64,000 nt of DNA from Bog-532 sp965277615 (GTDB lineage Bacteria > Actinomycetota > Actinomycetes > Streptosporangiales > Streptosporangiaceae), in NCBI GenBank assembly GCA_965277615.1, contig CBDIDG010000004.1:62001-126000 (forward strand), read 5' to 3'. A model generated the notes under the pieces. The model was not told the origin of the DNA. It saw nothing but the letters and a program-made list of their open reading frames with translations, and searched no databases. Every line of letters begins with the position of its first letter. The stretch's first letter is position 1. Made by a program: the position numbers and the translations under genes. Shown piece after piece: positions 27,291-35,306 of this stretch.

Positions 27291-28709
27291 ATGGAACCCG
27301 ATCCCACCGTGCTCGCCAGTCTGCGCAAGGCTGTCGAGGCCATGCCAGACGATGTGCCGCTGCGTGTGCACCTGGCCACCCTGCTGTTGCAGGCGGGACA
27401 GCGGGACGAGGCCATCCGGCACGTGGGCGCGGTATTGCAGCGCGATCCCGGTAACACCGAGGCCCTGGCCCTGCTGCAGCGGCCCGCCGCGCCCGCACCG
27501 TCTCCGCCAGCTCCGCAGGTCCCGCCAGCTCCGCAGGTCCCGCCGGCCTCGCAGGTCCCGCCAGCCCCGCAGGTTCCGCCAGCCCCGCAGGTCCCGCCCG
27601 CCTCGCCGGCCGGACCGGACAACGCGACCGCCGGCCCGGTGTCACCCAACGGGCCGCCGCCACCCGCGGGCCCGCCGGCGCCGGAGGCGGGCCTGGCCGG
27701 GCCCCGCCGCCAGGACCGTTCGCCCGACTTTGACTGGTCCCAGGCCGAGTCGGAGCTGAGCGACGTGCTGCCGCCGATGTTCGTGGGCAGCGAGGAGACC
27801 TCCGCCGACTCGGCCAGCGCCCCGGCCGAGGCCTTCGACGCCGAGCACACCACCCTCAAGCTGGCCGACGTGGCCGGCATGAACCAGGTCAAGCAGCGGC
27901 TCGAGGCCGCGTTCCTGGCCCCGATGCGCAACCCGGAGCTGCGCAAGCTGTACGGCAAGAGCCTGCGCGGCGGCCTGCTGCTGTACGGGCCGCCCGGCTG
28001 CGGCAAGACGTTCATCGCCCGGGCCGTGGCCGGCGAGCTCGGTGCCCGGTTCATGGCAGTCTCGTTCGCGGACATCATCGACATGTTCGTCGGGCAGAGC
28101 GAGCGCAACATCCACGAGCTGTTCGAGATCGCCCGGCGCAACGCCCCGTGTGTGCTGTTCCTGGACGAGGTGGACGCGATCGGGCAGAAGCGCAGTCAGC
28201 TGCGGAACACCCCGATGCGCAGCGCGGTGAACCAGCTGCTGCTGGAGCTGGACGATGTGGGCGGTGGCAACGACGGGGTGTTCCTGCTGGCCGCGACCAA
28301 CCACCCGTGGGATGTGGACAGCGCGCTGCGCCGGCCGGGGCGGTTCGACCGGACGTTGCTGGTGCTGCCGCCGGACAACGCGGCCCGGGAGGCCATCTTC
28401 CGCTTCCACCTGCGGGACCGGCCGGTGGCCGGGGTCAACCTCGGCCGGCTGGCCAAGGTGACCGACGGCTACTCCGGGGCAGACATCGCCCACATCTGCG
28501 AGACGGCGTCCGAGCGGGCTCTCCTGGACAGCATCAACCGCGGCGAGGCTCGCATGATCGGGCAGCCGGACCTGGAGGCGTCGGCGGCGGAGGTCAAGCC
28601 GTCACTAGGGGCGTGGTTCGACACCGCGCGGAACGTCGCCCTGTTTGCCAATGAGGGTGGCGCCTACGACGACCTCGCCGACTACCTGAAAAAACGCCGG
28701 CTGATATGA
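27291..28709 (+). CDS. TPR-linker-AAA+ ATPase (Cdc48/FtsH-type AAA domain)
   Basis: 472 aa. Residues 5-62 form TPR-like helices; 63-145 are a proline-rich linker with five PPAPQV-type repeats; 195-430 are one AAA domain with Walker A GPPGCGKT (233-240), Walker B VLFLDE (288-293), sensor Asn337 and SRH arginines in RRPGRFD; a short winged C-tail follows. The TPR-AAA order recalls EccA of type VII secretion, but no ESX gene is nearby. It probably remodels or delivers a protein client bound through TPRs. It forms a two-gene operon with the TPR membrane protein 13 nt downstream. Confidence 0.85.
   Translation: MEPDPTVLASLRKAVEAMPDDVPLRVHLATLLLQAGQRDEAIRHVGAVLQRDPGNTEALALLQRPAAPAPSPPAPQVPPAPQVPPASQVPPAPQVPPAPQVPPASPAGPDNATAGPVSPNGPPPPAGPPAPEAGLAGPRRQDRSPDFDWSQAESELSDVLPPMFVGSEETSADSASAPAEAFDAEHTTLKLADVAGMNQVKQRLEAAFLAPMRNPELRKLYGKSLRGGLLLYGPPGCGKTFIARAVAGELGARFMAVSFADIIDMFVGQSERNIHELFEIARRNAPCVLFLDEVDAIGQKRSQLRNTPMRSAVNQLLLELDDVGGGNDGVFLLAATNHPWDVDSALRRPGRFDRTLLVLPPDNAAREAIFRFHLRDRPVAGVNLGRLAKVTDGYSGADIAHICETASERALLDSINRGEARMIGQPDLEASAAEVKPSLGAWFDTARNVALFANEGGAYDDLADYLKKRRLI
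27504..27593 (+). repeat. In-frame 18-bp minisatellite encoding PPAPQV x5
   Basis: Five 18-bp units encode residues 72-101 of the AAA+ protein (PPAPQV, one unit PPASQV). The third-codon differences between units show it is not brand new. It makes a stiff, disordered spacer between the TPR and AAA parts. Confidence 0.9.
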
Positions 28710-28722
28710 GCGCGCTGACGGC

Positions 28723-29757
28723 ATGACCGAGCTCAGGCAGGAGCTGGCGCGCGCCGACGCGATGCTCGATATGAAACGCTACGACCAGGCGTGCGGGGTG
28801 CTGGGCCGGCTGGTCGCGGCGGAGCCGGAGAACGCCCGGGCCTGGTGCCTGCTGGCCCGGGCTCAGCTCGGCGCGGGGCGGCACCAGCAGGCCGTGGACG
28901 CGGCCAACCGCGCGGTGAGCCTGGATCCGGCGGACGAATGGCCGCACCGGCTGGCCAGCAACGCGCTGCTGCACACCGACAACTACCCCGAGGCGCTGCG
29001 GGCGGGCATGGAGGCCCGGCGGCTGGCCCCGGGACACTGGCAGGCCCATATCTGCGTGGCGCAGGCGGCGCTGGGGGCCCGGCGCCTGGACATCGCCATC
29101 GCCGCGGCCCGGCAGGCCCGCAGCCTGGCCCCGAACGAGCCGGACGTGCACTTCCTGTCGGGCAAGGTGAGCCTGGCCGCGGGCGACCTGGAGTCGGCCC
29201 GGGGGCACCAGGAGCGCGCGCTGGCGCTGGACCCCGCGCACAGCGGGGCCATGAACGAACTGGGCCGGATCCGGCTGCGCCGGCACGACACCCGCGGCGC
29301 CGTCCGGCACTTCATCCAGGCGGCTCGGATCTCGCCGGCCGAGAGCGTCTACAGCCGGAATATCGACGTGGTCATCCTGCGCACGGTGTCGCGGATGATC
29401 TACATGTTCACGCTGGCCGCGCTGCTGCTGATCTGGATCCCGGTCATCGCGCACCTGGGCCGGTTCCCGTTCGTGATCGGGCTGACCGTGCTGGGCGTGA
29501 TCGCGATAGCCAGCTTCGCCTGGATGGTGCTGCGGCTGCCGCCCGAGGCGCGGCTGCTGGTGCGCCGGACACTGCGCGGCCGCCGGGCCTTGGCCGCGCT
29601 GGCGGTGGCGATCGGCGGGGTAGCCCTGGCCTTCCTGGCGGTGGCCCTCGTCCCGGCGGCCGAACTGCCCCAGGTGCTGCCGATCGCGGTCATCGCCACC
29701 ATCGGGGCCCGGCTAGGCGCGTTCGCCATCCTGCGCGGCGCCGTTCCCCGCCGCTGA
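28723..29757 (+). CDS. TPR protein with C-terminal membrane domain
   Basis: 344 aa. Residues 1-205 contain about five to six tandem TPRs (DQACGVLGRLVAAEPENARAW, QQAVDAANRAVSLDPADEWPH, DIAIAAARQARSLAPNEPDV and so on). Residues about 225-340 hold four membrane helices (MFTLAALLLIWIPVIAHLG, FVIGLTVLGVIAIASFAWMV, two more after 285). The TPRs face the cytosol and likely dock the AAA+ partner or its clients at the membrane. No close named family recognised. Operon position, 13 nt after the AAA+ gene, supports joint action. Confidence 0.8.
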   Translation: MTELRQELARADAMLDMKRYDQACGVLGRLVAAEPENARAWCLLARAQLGAGRHQQAVDAANRAVSLDPADEWPHRLASNALLHTDNYPEALRAGMEARRLAPGHWQAHICVAQAALGARRLDIAIAAARQARSLAPNEPDVHFLSGKVSLAAGDLESARGHQERALALDPAHSGAMNELGRIRLRRHDTRGAVRHFIQAARISPAESVYSRNIDVVILRTVSRMIYMFTLAALLLIWIPVIAHLGRFPFVIGLTVLGVIAIASFAWMVLRLPPEARLLVRRTLRGRRALAALAVAIGGVALAFLAVALVPAAELPQVLPIAVIATIGARLGAFAILRGAVPRR

Positions 29758-29912
29758 CCGTCAGCCCGGGCCGGGCGCGGGCCTGGCGCGGGCTTGGCGC
29801 GGGCCGGGGGTGGGCCGGGGGTGGCGGCTGGGCGGATGCCGGAGTGACCTGCGGGATGCGCGAGTCTCGAGGTGTGTCGTGGGGTTCGTAGTCCGGAGCT
29901 CATGTGGCTGGG

Positions 29913-30026
29913 CGGGTTCGGCGGGGCTGGGCGGGTTCGGCGGGGCTCGGCGGGTTCGGCGGGGCTCGGCGGGTTCGGCGGGGCTCGGCGGGTTCGGCGG
30001 GGCTCGGCGGGTTCGGCGGGGCTGGG
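29913..30026. repeat. Six tandem 19-bp GC-rich repeats
   Basis: Unit CGGGTTCGGCGGGGCTSGG begins at 29913, 29932, 29951, 29970, 29989 and 30008; a degenerate seventh follows. Units are almost identical (only one S position varies), so the array is recent or kept uniform. Period 19 makes it open in all frames without being coding. Confidence 0.95.
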
Positions 30027-30052
30027 CGGGGCTGGGGCCCGGGTTCGCTGAA

Positions 30053-30099
30053 TACCGTGTGCAAAAACTGCTGCCCTGGCGACAGTTTTGCACACGGTA
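30053..30099. repeat. Dispersed palindrome, copy 1
   Basis: Left arm TACCGTGTGCAAAAACTG (30053-30070) pairs with CAGTTTTGCACACGGTA (30083-30099), one A bulged, around the 12-base loop CTGCCCTGGCGA. A second copy in opposite orientation is at 45206-45253 with the loop conserved at 11 of 12 positions. It may end transcription of the TPR operon, or be a REP/MITE-like element. Confidence 0.9.
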
Positions 30100-30316
30100 A
30101 TTGGCGGACTCCGCGTCGCGAGGACGCCGGTGGCTGGTGTGGCCGCTGGGAGAGGTGTGCGGTTTCGGCGGGGCGACTCTGCTGGTGCGAGGCGGCGGCG
30201 GGCGATGTATATCCGGTGACGAATATCCCTATACGGCTGGTGCGAGGCGAGTTAAGATACATCGCGATCGGGGAAGCTGCCGGGGCCTGGAGAGCGTGCC
30301 CCAGAAGGAGACGCTG

Positions 30317-30949
30317 GTGGAAGCGGAGCATTTGACGGACGGGGTGTCTGGGGCTGAGGTTGCGGTCGGGGCTGGGGGGTTGCGGGCGTCGAATACGGAG
30401 CGGGATGCGGCGGCTGGGCAGTTGCAGGACGCATTCGCGGAGGGGCGGCTGGACGACACGGAGTTCGACGAGCGGATGCGGGCGGCCCTGACGGCCAAGA
30501 CGCACGCTGAGCTGGACGCGGTGGTGGCCGATCTGCCCGCCGCTCCCGGCGCTCAGGGGGCGCGGCCGGTCCCGGTGGCCGGGGTGGCTCCGGGGCGGCT
30601 GGCGGTGGCGTACAAGGGGACGGTGCGGCGGGCCGGCCGGTGGCGGGTGCCGGAGCGGTACACGACCGTGGTCTACAAGGGCGGCGGGCTGCTGGACCTG
30701 CGGGCCGCGGATCTGCTGAGCCCGGTGACCACGATCCGGGCCGTGGCCTACAAGTCGCGGATCACGGTGCTGGTGCCGCCGGGCGTACGGGTGGAGATGA
30801 CCGGTTTCGGGATCAATCAGGGCGCGGAGGACCTGGACGGCGGCGTGGCGCTGGCCCCGGACTCCCCCGTCCTGCACATCCGCGGCGTGGCCTACAAGGG
30901 CACGATCGAGACGCTGAGCCGGCCGGCCGAGCGCCCTCAGCTGCCCTGA
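30317..30949 (+). CDS. DUF1707 domain protein
   Basis: 210 aa from the GTG at 30317, chosen for AAGGAG six nt upstream. An N-terminal DUF1707 domain (LRASNTERDAAAGQLQDAF, GRLDDTEFDERM, HAELDAVVADLP) is followed by a beta-rich region with three repeats of a VAYKG/VVYKG strand, resembling the DUF2154/LiaF-type beta-helix found in cell-envelope stress proteins. No membrane segment or signal peptide is seen. Function unknown. Its 3' end overlaps the citrate-synthase gene by 13 bp, tail to tail. Confidence 0.82.
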   Translation: MEAEHLTDGVSGAEVAVGAGGLRASNTERDAAAGQLQDAFAEGRLDDTEFDERMRAALTAKTHAELDAVVADLPAAPGAQGARPVPVAGVAPGRLAVAYKGTVRRAGRWRVPERYTTVVYKGGGLLDLRAADLLSPVTTIRAVAYKSRITVLVPPGVRVEMTGFGINQGAEDLDGGVALAPDSPVLHIRGVAYKGTIETLSRPAERPQLP

Positions 30950-32325
30950 TCGGTCGCCTCCCAGGGCGCCGGGCCTACGTACACCGCCCGCGGCCGTAGC
31001 GGGGTGGCGCGGACGTACTCCTCCATGGCGTGCGCGGTCCAGCCCGCGGTCCGGGCCACCGCGAAGATGGCCTCCCCCGCGCCGGTGGTCATGCCCGCCA
31101 CCAGAGCCAGCACGGCGATGGCGAAGTCGATGTTCGGCCCAGGCAGGCCCCGGCCGCTCACCTCAGCCTGGACCGCGTCGGCGACGGCCAGGCCGCGCGA
31201 GCGGGGCGTGGCCGCCCGGATCAGTTCCAGCAGCAGGGCGGCGCGTGGGTCACCGCCGCGGTAGACGAAGTGCCCGAAGCCAGGTACCCGTTCGCCGCGG
31301 CGCAGCAGGTCGCGGACGACCGCGGGCACCCCGGCCGGAGTGCCGGCCGCGGTCAGCAGATTCTCCACGCCCAGCGAGGCCCCGCCGTGCAGCGCGCCGC
31401 CCATGGCCCCGAGCCCGGTCGCGACCACGGCGTAGGGGTCGGCCCGGACGCTGGCCGCGACCCGGGCGGCCAGCGTGGACGCGGCCAGTTCGTGGTCGGC
31501 CAGCAGCACCAGCGCGGCACTCAGCGCGGCCAGCAGGGCCGGAGCGGGGCGGCGGCCGGACAGGCTGGACCACAGACGTTCCGCGATGGGGGCGGCCGGG
31601 CCACGCGGGGCGTCCGGGTGGGACGGGGCGGCTGGGTATGACGGGGTGGGCGGGCCTGATGGCGTGGCAAAGTCTGAAGCGGCGGCCGGGCCTGGTGGGG
31701 CGGCCGGGTATGGCGGGGCGGCCAGGGTTGGTGGGGCGGGCGACGTGGCCGCGGCAGGTGAGGCGGCGGGGTGGGCGGGCGGTGAGGGTAGGCAATCGAC
31801 CAGGCTTGCGATCAGACCCCTGGCCGCCCCCTGGACCGCGGGCGGATCAAGCTGAAGCCGGAGCGGGTCGGTGGCAGCCACGGCCGGGACGATGACCTGG
31901 AGGCGCTCCAAGGGCAGCGCACGGGTCGGCAGCGCGGCCTGGGCCGCCCGGCCTGCGGCCAGGGCCTCCGGGCGGGCCTGCCAGGGATCCGGGTGCGCCG
32001 GGAACGCGCCGGTCCACAGGAACTCGGCCACCTCCTCGAAGGGGCGCCGGGTGGCCAGCCGGATCACGTCCAGTCCCCGGTAACGAAACTGGGCGCCATC
32101 GATCTCGGTCAAGGCCGATTCCACCACGATGTCCGCGGCGCCCGCCTGCCGCCGCGGCCGGCCGCGGCGAGCCAGGTCCTCGATCTCCCCGGCGTCAAAC
32201 CGGCTGGTGCGCCCGGCCGGGTCTTTGCGCCGGGTCAGGATGCCGCGGCTCACGTAGGCATAGAGGGTGGCGGGTTTGACGCCGAGGCGCCGGGCCGCTT
32301 CGGCCGCGGGGAGCTGGTCCGCCAT
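30937..32325 (-). CDS. HTH-citrate synthase fusion protein
   Basis: 462 aa, ATG behind AAAGGCGG. Residues 1-55 are a MerR/excisionase-like HTH (LPAAEAARRLGVKPATLYAYVSRGILTRR). Residues 60-455 are a citrate-synthase fold with the active-site residues His278 (ADHELAAS), His313 (GALHGGA), His352 (GFGHFVY) and Asp400 (PNIDFA). A low-complexity Ala/Pro insert (about 181-247) splits the large domain. It would join acetyl-CoA or propionyl-CoA to an oxoacid, and may also bind DNA; the divergent gene is a homocitrate-synthase-like enzyme. Confidence 0.87.
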   Translation of the reverse strand: MADQLPAAEAARRLGVKPATLYAYVSRGILTRRKDPAGRTSRFDAGEIEDLARRGRPRRQAGAADIVVESALTEIDGAQFRYRGLDVIRLATRRPFEEVAEFLWTGAFPAHPDPWQARPEALAAGRAAQAALPTRALPLERLQVIVPAVAATDPLRLQLDPPAVQGAARGLIASLVDCLPSPPAHPAASPAAATSPAPPTLAAPPYPAAPPGPAAASDFATPSGPPTPSYPAAPSHPDAPRGPAAPIAERLWSSLSGRRPAPALLAALSAALVLLADHELAASTLAARVAASVRADPYAVVATGLGAMGGALHGGASLGVENLLTAAGTPAGVPAVVRDLLRRGERVPGFGHFVYRGGDPRAALLLELIRAATPRSRGLAVADAVQAEVSGRGLPGPNIDFAIAVLALVAGMTTGAGEAIFAVARTAGWTAHAMEEYVRATPLRPRAVYVGPAPWEATDQGS

Positions 32326-32350
32326 CGCCGTACCGCCTTTTTGATGAATG

Positions 32351-32374
32351 TTGATTTAAATCAATATTGATTTA
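32351..32374. promoter_or_regulatory. AT-rich palindromic operator candidate in divergent citrate-synthase/acyltransferase promoter
   Basis: The perfect 14-bp palindrome TTGATTTAAATCAA (32351-32364) is followed by another half-site TTGATTTA (32367-32374) and preceded by TTGATGAA at 32341. This sits in the ~100-bp gap between the two divergent genes. The HTH domain of the citrate-synthase protein is the obvious candidate binder, but binding is inferred. Confidence 0.6.
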
Positions 32375-32426
32375 GAAGGGGTGTCTCGTCAACCGTAGGA
32401 GGAGGGACGTTGACGAGGAGGCTTTC

Positions 32427-33656
32427 GTGCCAGCGGTTCATTTCCTGGACGTGACCAACCGGGACGGTGTGCAGACTGCACGCACCGGGTTGTCCAAGTT
32501 CGGCAAGACGATGGTCAACTTCTACCTGGGCCGACTCGGCGTGGCCCAGTCGGAGATCGGGTTCCCGTTCCTGTTCCACGAGGTCCCGTATGTCCGGGCC
32601 AACGTGGCCCTGGCTGAGGCGGGCGCATTCGGCGGGCTCCGGCTGTCCGGCTGGTGCCGGGCGGTCAGTGGCGACGTCGCGGGAGCCGTGCCCCTCGGTC
32701 TGCGGCACTACAACCTGTCCATCTCGACATCGGACCAGATGATCGCGCACAAGTTCCGCGGACGGCTGGACCGGGCCGCCATCATCGCCGAGATGACCGC
32801 AGCCGTGGCCACCGCGAGGGACGGCGGCGCGCAGACCATCGGGGTCAACGCCGAGGACGGCTCCCGCACCGACGACGGCTTCCTGCTGGAGTTCGCGCAG
32901 GCGGCCAAGGAGGCCGGGGCGACCCGGATCCGGTACTGCGACACGATCGGCGGCGACAGCCCGGAGCGGATCCGGGAGCGGTTCGCCAAGCTGGCCGCCG
33001 CCGTCCAGCTGCCGGTGGAGACGCACTGCCACAACGATCTGGGCATGGCCGTGGCCAACTCGGTGTCCGGGGCGCTCGGGGACCTGGACGCCGGGCAGGA
33101 CGCCTGGGTCAACACGTGCGTGAACGGTATCGGCGAGCGGGCCGGCAACGCCGACCTGCTGTCCTGCATCCTGGCCTTCCAGCATGCGTTCGGCGTGGCC
33201 GGACGGGCGGGTCTCGGGGACGACCTGGACCTGTCGTGGGCGCGACGGTTCGCCCAGTGGGCCAGCTACGCGTTCAGCCAGCCGCTCCCGCAGAACCAGC
33301 CGGGGGTGGGCGTGAACGCGTTCGCGCACGAATCCGGGATCCATGCCGACGGGGCGCTGAAAGACCGGAACAACTATGAGCTGTACGACGACGATGAGCT
33401 GGGGCCGTTCCCGGACGACTGGTTCCGGCAGGCGGGGCGGGTCGTGCTCACCGGCGAGTACGGGGGCAAGGCCGGGTTCCGGCACGTGCTCGGCGGCCTC
33501 GGGATCCAGGTGGCGGAAGGGGACGAGGAGCTCGTGTTCCAGCTGGTGCAGCTGTGTGCGTCGGCTACCGGGCGGCCGCTGACCGACGACGAGCTGAGGC
33601 TGATCGCCGGCTACCCGCACCAGCTAGCGCTGCTGTACCCCGGGGTGCTGACCTAG
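32427..33656 (+). CDS. Homocitrate synthase/isopropylmalate synthase family protein
   Basis: 409 aa from a GTG behind GAGGAGG. DRE-TIM metallolyase: TNRDGVQT (Arg12-Asp13), the metal-binding ETHCHNDLGMAVANS (His200, His202, Asn203) and a second conserved stretch FAHESGIHADG. It condenses acetyl-CoA with a 2-oxoacid (2-oxoglutarate, 2-oxoisovalerate or similar). The long LeuA allosteric domain is absent, which is closer to NifV-type homocitrate synthases. No lysine, leucine or nif genes are adjacent; the divergent citrate synthase is the only clue to pathway. Confidence 0.85.
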   Translation: MPAVHFLDVTNRDGVQTARTGLSKFGKTMVNFYLGRLGVAQSEIGFPFLFHEVPYVRANVALAEAGAFGGLRLSGWCRAVSGDVAGAVPLGLRHYNLSISTSDQMIAHKFRGRLDRAAIIAEMTAAVATARDGGAQTIGVNAEDGSRTDDGFLLEFAQAAKEAGATRIRYCDTIGGDSPERIRERFAKLAAAVQLPVETHCHNDLGMAVANSVSGALGDLDAGQDAWVNTCVNGIGERAGNADLLSCILAFQHAFGVAGRAGLGDDLDLSWARRFAQWASYAFSQPLPQNQPGVGVNAFAHESGIHADGALKDRNNYELYDDDELGPFPDDWFRQAGRVVLTGEYGGKAGFRHVLGGLGIQVAEGDEELVFQLVQLCASATGRPLTDDELRLIAGYPHQLALLYPGVLT

Positions 33657-34162
33657 GTGGCGGAGCCGGCCGCCGCGCCGGTGACCCGGCGGCCACCCCA
33701 GCGGGCCAGCTCGGCGTCGAGGTCGAGGGGGACGATCGGGGCGCCCTGGCTCAGCTCGGCGTCCCAGTCCTCGATCGGTACGCGCCACATGACCTCGAAC
33801 TCGATGCCGTTGGGGTCCTTGGCGTAGAGGGACTTGGAGACGCGGTGGTCGCTCTGCCCGACCAGGGCGCCGGCCGCGGCCAGCTTCTCCCGGACGTCGG
33901 CCAGGTCGGCCAATGTGCCGACCTCCCAGGCCAGGTGGTACAGGCCGGCCTGAATCACCGATGCGCCCGCCGCCAGTGCGACCCCGGCCACCTCGAACAG
34001 GCCCAGGTCGTGGTCGTTGGCGGAGCCGGGAGCGCGCAGGAACGCCGCCCGGCCCGGCACCTCGGTGCGGATCTCGAAACCCAGCGTGTCGCAGTAGAAG
34101 CGGACGGAGCTGGCTAGGTCGCGGACGTAGAGGACGGCATGGTTAAGCCGGCTGACGGGCAT
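33653..34162 (-). CDS. VOC-family ring-cleavage-dioxygenase-like protein
   Basis: 169 aa. Metal site His in RLNHAVLYV, His in LYHLAWEV and Glu in NGIEFEVMW, the 2-His-1-Glu pattern of extradiol dioxygenases (CatE-like). It may be a dioxygenase or a related Fe/Mn enzyme. The stop overlaps that of the upstream convergent gene by 4 bp. Start ATG is preceded by GGAAAGAGAG. Substrate unknown. Confidence 0.82.
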   Translation of the reverse strand: MPVSRLNHAVLYVRDLASSVRFYCDTLGFEIRTEVPGRAAFLRAPGSANDHDLGLFEVAGVALAAGASVIQAGLYHLAWEVGTLADLADVREKLAAAGALVGQSDHRVSKSLYAKDPNGIEFEVMWRVPIEDWDAELSQGAPIVPLDLDAELARWGGRRVTGAAAGSAT

Positions 34163-34246
34163 GGTGGCTCTCTTTCCCCGTGTCCCCCCAGGTAAGCGTG
34201 ACGGCCCGCAGGCCCGGCAGGCAGGTGCCGGGCCCGGGCCGACCGG

Positions 34247-34441
34247 TTAGTTGCCCAGCTGGCGGCGGCGGCGCGTCTCGCGCAGCCGGCGGCGCTGGGA
34301 CTCATCCAGCATCAGGTAAGCCCCCGTCGGGATCGCGATCGCGAGCAGGATGATCGCGAGCGGTACGTACCACGGGGCGACTGCGAACAAGATCAGGCCG
34401 ATAATGATTCCGGCGATTGCCCACTTGGCGTGGGGTGTCAT
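34247..34441 (-). CDS. Small two-helix membrane protein
   Basis: 64 aa from the ATG at 34441 with GGAG well placed. One long or two short hydrophobic segments (WAIAGIIIGLILFAVAPWY, VPLAIILLAIAIPTGAYLML) are followed by a strongly basic tail (RRRLRETRRRRQLGN). Similar tiny proteins are common in actinomycetes; no function is known to me. Confidence 0.65.
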   Translation of the reverse strand: MTPHAKWAIAGIIIGLILFAVAPWYVPLAIILLAIAIPTGAYLMLDESQRRRLRETRRRRQLGN

Positions 34442-34663
34442 TGATGACTCCATCCATCCGGGCTGGGACGCTGCGCCCCGGCGCCTTCCTGGCACGCCGG
34501 CCGACGCGCGCTCTGCCCGTCATCATAGGAACGGCCAGTAAGCCTGCCAGATTCCACCATGGCACCTCCGGGGCCAGCAGACCACCATGGCGTCGCCCGC
34601 CATGCTAAGACGTGCGCCGGGTGAATACGCCATGATGGTGGCGCACGATCATGGAGGGACCTC

Positions 34664-35275
34664 ATGGCGATAGCGATGCCCGTCGAGCCGGCGGCCAACG
34701 AACTGCTCAGCACCGACCCGCTCGCCCTGCTCATCGGCATGCTGCTGGACCAGCAGGTCCCGCTGGAGCGGGCGTTCAGCGCACCGTACGACCTGACCAA
34801 GCGGCTGGGGCACAACCCGACCGCGGAGGAGCTGGCCGGCTACGACCCGGAGGCGCTGGCTGCGGTGTTCTCCGAGCGACCGGCCCTGCACCGGTACCCC
34901 ACGTCGATGGCGGCCCGGGTGCAGGCCCTGGCCCAGCTCATCGTGGCCCGGTACGGCGGCGACGCGGGCCGGGTGTGGGGTGACGCCGCCGACGGGGCCG
35001 AGCTGCGCCGGCGGATCGCGGAGCTACCGGGATTCGGGGCCCAGAAGGCGCAGATCTTCCTGGCCCTGCTGGGCAAGCAGCTCGGGGTGCAGCCCGCGGG
35101 CTGGCGGGAGGCGGCCGGGCCGTTCGGCGAGGTGGGCAGCTACTGTTCGGTGGCGGACATCTCCGATGAAGATTCGCTGGCGCGGGTTCGCGCGTACAAG
35201 CAGGAACTGAAGGCGGCGGCCAAGGCCAAGGCCGGCGCCAAGACCACCACGAAAGCCACCGCCAAGGGCCGCTGA
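34664..35275 (+). CDS. HhH-GPD-type DNA glycosylase-like protein
   Basis: 203 aa, ATG behind GGAGGG. The all-helical HhH-GPD fold is shown by LIGMLLDQQVPLERAFSAPYDL and the hairpin LPGFGAQKAQIFLALLGKQLG. Proteins of this actinobacterial group are small and lack the iron-sulfur cysteines of Nth/MutY. It probably removes damaged bases; activity unproven. The C-terminal ~35 residues are Lys/Ala/Thr-rich (KAKAGAKTTTKATAKGR), a histone-H1-like DNA-binding tail. Confidence 0.8.
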   Translation: MAIAMPVEPAANELLSTDPLALLIGMLLDQQVPLERAFSAPYDLTKRLGHNPTAEELAGYDPEALAAVFSERPALHRYPTSMAARVQALAQLIVARYGGDAGRVWGDAADGAELRRRIAELPGFGAQKAQIFLALLGKQLGVQPAGWREAAGPFGEVGSYCSVADISDEDSLARVRAYKQELKAAAKAKAGAKTTTKATAKGR

Positions 35276-35306
35276 CGCAGTCCGGGCGCAGATACGGGGA
35301 GCAAAG

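Larger units (their letters stand above)
29758..30316. other. 559-bp intergenic region carrying a 19-bp array and a palindrome
   Basis: No gene is supported. It holds six 19-bp repeats (29913-30026), a 47-bp palindrome (30053-30099) and, from about 30190, a less GC-rich stretch (GATGTATATCCGGTGACGAA, TTAAGATACATCGC) that may be the promoter of the DUF1707 gene. Confidence 0.7.

Noticed and set aside
27291..29757. Part of a type VII (ESX) secretion locus because of EccA-like architecture
   Set aside because: No EccB, EccC, EccD, WXG100 or PE/PPE-like genes are anywhere in the window; the AAA domain is closer to Cdc48/FtsH type.
30101..30316. N-terminal extension of the DUF1707 protein beginning beside palindrome copy 1
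   Set aside because: The upstream part is repeat-adjacent, has no known domain, and a good AAGGAG precedes the GTG at 30317.
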